Positions 61,459 through 64,000 of a DNA stretch of 64,000 nucleotides are shown here, piece by piece. This DNA is from Panaeolus papilionaceus. Lineage: Eukaryota; Basidiomycota; Agaricomycetes; Agaricales. Position 1 is the stretch's first letter. Every line of letters starts with the position of its first letter. The position numbers and the translations under genes are program-made. The stretch covers positions 1,488,001-1,552,000 of the forward strand of contig JADNRZ010000009.1 in assembly GCA_015501605.1 (NCBI GenBank), given 5' to 3'. The notes under the pieces were generated by a model. That model did not search any database and had not been told where the DNA came from. It was given only the letters and a program-made list of their open reading frames with translations.

Positions 61459-64000
61459 TCATTGGTTGATCTCGTAAAAGGCCTTGCGTTCGGGGTCCAT
61501 CATCAAACTTGAAGGTAGGTAGGGCCTGTTAGGATCGACCTTCATGATCCCAATGTCAGCATGCTGGAGCATTTCCTCGTTACGTGCGCCATAAGGGCTG
61601 TCGGAAGAAGGATGTAGTGCATAGTTAAACGCCTGCATCGGTCCTGTGTGAATTTGTTTGACATGTGGACCGTTTTCCAAGAGGTAGGTGTCGGCAGGAG
61701 AAATGGGGTCGGAAGGGGAGTATAGGAAGCCATTTTCAATGGAGGCCAATAGGGTGGAGATAGGTGTCTTTAAAGCAAAAGCAGGCAATGGGGGTGCGAG
61801 GCTTGCTTGAGGTGTTTTGGGGTCGGTAGCATGCGTTTGGAGGATGGGCTCTTCCTCGATATTTTCTTCCACTTCTTCCCGCACTTCATCCGCAACAACA
61901 GGCACTTCTTCTTCCTCAACGAGTTCTTCGGCTTCATCCTCCTCCGCCTGAGCAGCATGTTCCTCAGGGTGGACACCCGCAGGTGGTGTAATGACTACCT
62001 GCTCTACAGGAGCGGAGACATCTTCTGGTGTGTCGGCAGGTTCAGGTGAGGGAGGCAAAGCAACCATAGCTGGGGTAGCCGCTCTCCTTGATGCCTGTGA
62101 AGCAGGTCGAGAGCTCGTAGGAAGGCGGCTCACGGGCCTCTTCACAGCAGTTTTAGTGTCTGGCTTAGAGACAGCAGCGGCAGCAGGTTTGGTGGCAGCA
62201 GGGCGACCACCCCATTGCGGCTTAGCCTTGATTGCGGCGACTGTTGGTTTAGGGGGCCCCATTGTGTTCGACGTTGATTTGGTGTTAGTCGCCGCAGTTG
62301 AGCGAGATGAAGCAGCTGCCACTGCTGCTCTGGCCTTTGGAACAGGGGGTTTAGTAGTCGTCTTTGCAGGGCGAGCGGTAGTAGTTGTCGATGGTTCTGG
62401 CACTGCTTTCGCCTTCTGCTTCTCTTTAACCCGTTCTGACACGTTAGCCTTCTCTCTCTCTGCACCTATCTCCTTCTCCCTTGTCGCCAACCTGTCTTTG
62501 AGGGATGAAGTCAACGTTGACGCAGTCTTCTTTACAGGCGGAGCTACGGGTCTTTGAACCTGTGCTGTTGATTGTGTAGTACTATCCGCTCGTGAGACTG
62601 GACGTTGCGGACCGTCCTTTTCTTTCTTCGGAGCGGGTGGTGGTGGTGGTGGCATTGCAATACGGCGTGGACCAGATGAACCTGGGTTAGAAGATGAACC
62701 TGCACCTGCGGCAGTGGTAGGTTTGGAAATGATTTGGATACGGTTCGCTATGACAGTAGTCGAAGACGTGGTTTTCGTCGTGTTCAGCTGAGGCCGGACA
62801 GGAGGAACAGGTCGCTTTTCCTGAACAGATGCAGGGCGTGCAGGAGCTGCATCTGAACGCTGTGGACGGGAACTGGATGCAACGGTTTCGGAAACTACTC
62901 TTGAAGCCTGTACAGGTCGTATGGGACCTGAGGAAGTAGCATTGGAAGAGGGCGGTGGGTTTCTAGAAACCCGAGTAAGAGTAGTTGCTAAGTTACGAAC
63001 AGGGTTTGAGGATGTTGTGGAAGAAGGAAGGATAGAAGTGGACATTGTTCTTGTATGCCCAGCAGCACGACTGGGGGCAGTGGAGGTAGAGTTAGGATTG
63101 GAAGAAGAAGGCTTAATTTCTGGTTTCAAATTGAGTTGAGTGCGGAGATTGGAGGTTGATTTTGCCGTGCCAAGAGTTGCGGAGGGTTTGACGTCCAAAT
63201 ACTTTTTCATTGTAGGCGTGAGGGGTGCGGTAAAGCTAGAAATGTTGTGCGATGAGGACATGATCAAAAAATTAAATTAAAAAAAATAAAAATGGGATGA
63301 CTTACTTTTCCACTCTGTGTGGAAGGAGGATTTTATAGCTCTCAAAGATTTTTCGACTAATTTTCCGGACATCCGCATTGGCGTCCCTCGCAGTCCCTTT
63401 GATGATTGCCTCAACTTCCCTTGCGCGGGTTTCTTTTTCAAGGTCCGGGGGATTGCAGGAATTGAGGACAGCAAGTGTGCCTTCAGCAATTATGACCCTT
63501 AGTGAGGCACTCTTGTCCTTGATGTTGTTAAGGAAGTGAGTGAGAACACCAGCAAGTTGGCAGTTCTCGATGATTGTCATGATTGCAACCTTGGCTCGGT
63601 TGATGACCACTTTGTTTGTGCGGCCGCAGAGCGCAAGTAGAGGAGGCATGAAGATGGACAGCACAGGCTCGAATTCACTTCCCAAGCCTGCTGCAACGGA
63701 TGTCAGAAGGTCAAGGGGGGCCGCACTGAGCCGGGTGCGTTCCGAGTTCATGGCACTGATAATAGGTCGGTGGAAGTTCCGTAGGGCGTTGATAATTTCG
63801 GTGGGTGATGTTTCAAAGCCACCTTCTTCACAAATCTTGGTAAAAGCATTTAGGCCAGCGGCAATCTTGTCCCAGCTTTCTTCTGTTTCTTCACGAAAGA
63901 TGTCATGCCGTAGGTTTTCCAAGTCATACTTGACATCCTCTGGTGTGAATTGCTAATTATAATAAACTATGTTTAGTAAAAGGTATAAGTGAGCCGAATA
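61459..64000 (-). CDS. CLASP/TOG-domain microtubule-associated protein (5' end missing)
   Basis: Reading leftward from the window edge, exon sequence from about 63955 shows a TOG-type HEAT-repeat domain like CLASP_N: FREETEESWDKIAAGLNAFT, LLTSVAAGLGSEFEPVLSIF, PLLALCGRTNKVVINRAKVA, LRVIIAEGTLAVLN and ADVRKISRKIFESYKILLP. An intron (about 63235-63306) joins it to a long disordered, Ser/Thr/Ala/Pro- and Lys-rich basic tail (FTAPLTPTMKKYLDV onward) with a six-proline run (MPPPPPPAPKKE). This is the usual microtubule-lattice-binding layout of CLASP proteins. A Glu-rich acidic block (about 61855-61975) and a conserved-looking C-terminus (TPISTLLASIENGFLYSPSD) follow. One TOG domain is visible; more may lie beyond the edge. 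The ATG at 63267, sometimes taken as a start, is inside the intron. The stop TGA is at 61461-61459. Confidence 0.8.

Overview
The window looks like nuclear DNA from a basidiomycete fungus, most likely an Agaricomycete (mushroom-forming lineage). The evidence is the gene content together with coding regions broken by many short introns of roughly 45-75 nt, exons as small as 7-22 nt, pyrimidine-rich 5' leaders, and no rRNA, tRNA or prokaryotic signals. Gene models below were spliced by eye, using GT-AG or GC-AG boundaries, reading frame and conserved motifs. Feature spans include introns. Organism and orthology are inference; no search was run.

Layout. 1-102 is the 3' end of an unidentified + strand gene. 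366-3175 holds two tandem Cu/Zn superoxide dismutases on the - strand, one secreted and one with an N-terminal membrane anchor. 4153-6087 encodes a low-complexity protein with five copies of an EVTPWEL motif. 6698-10623 is a very large SAM-dependent methyltransferase, and 11408-14802 is a Red1/ZFC3H1-type zinc-finger protein of nuclear RNA surveillance. After about 5 kb without a recognisable gene, 20044-21315 is an MCM1/SRF-type MADS-box factor. A second gene-poor stretch of about 6 kb leads to a short-chain dehydrogenase (27352-28775). A nickel/cobalt transporter (-, 30133-31938) and a wax-synthase-like O-acyltransferase (+, 32201-33659) share a divergent promoter. So do a CTK2-type cyclin (-, 33955-36249) and a UBC-fold fusion protein (+, 36553-38903). 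41795-45940 is NAD-dependent glutamate dehydrogenase. Then come a 2-oxoglutarate/Fe(II) dioxygenase of the isopenicillin N synthase type (46261-48081), a second short-chain dehydrogenase (51481-52897) and thioredoxin reductase (53596-54993). Two tandem type II membrane glycosyltransferases of the O-fucosyltransferase-like fold follow (56874-58477 and 59420-61130). A CLASP/TOG microtubule protein (- strand) runs off the right edge.

The genes do not form an obvious single pathway. Superoxide dismutases and thioredoxin reductase relate to redox defence, and the cyclin, Red1-like protein and MADS factor to transcription and RNA control. The most distinctive signals are a 273-bp inverted-repeat element with perfect 19-bp termini between the two glycosyltransferases, the EVTPWEL repeat protein, a 7-nt exon inside an iron-binding motif, several probable GC-AG introns (one flanked by an 8-bp direct repeat), and an ATG-less upstream frame on thioredoxin reductase that resembles a mitochondrial presequence.
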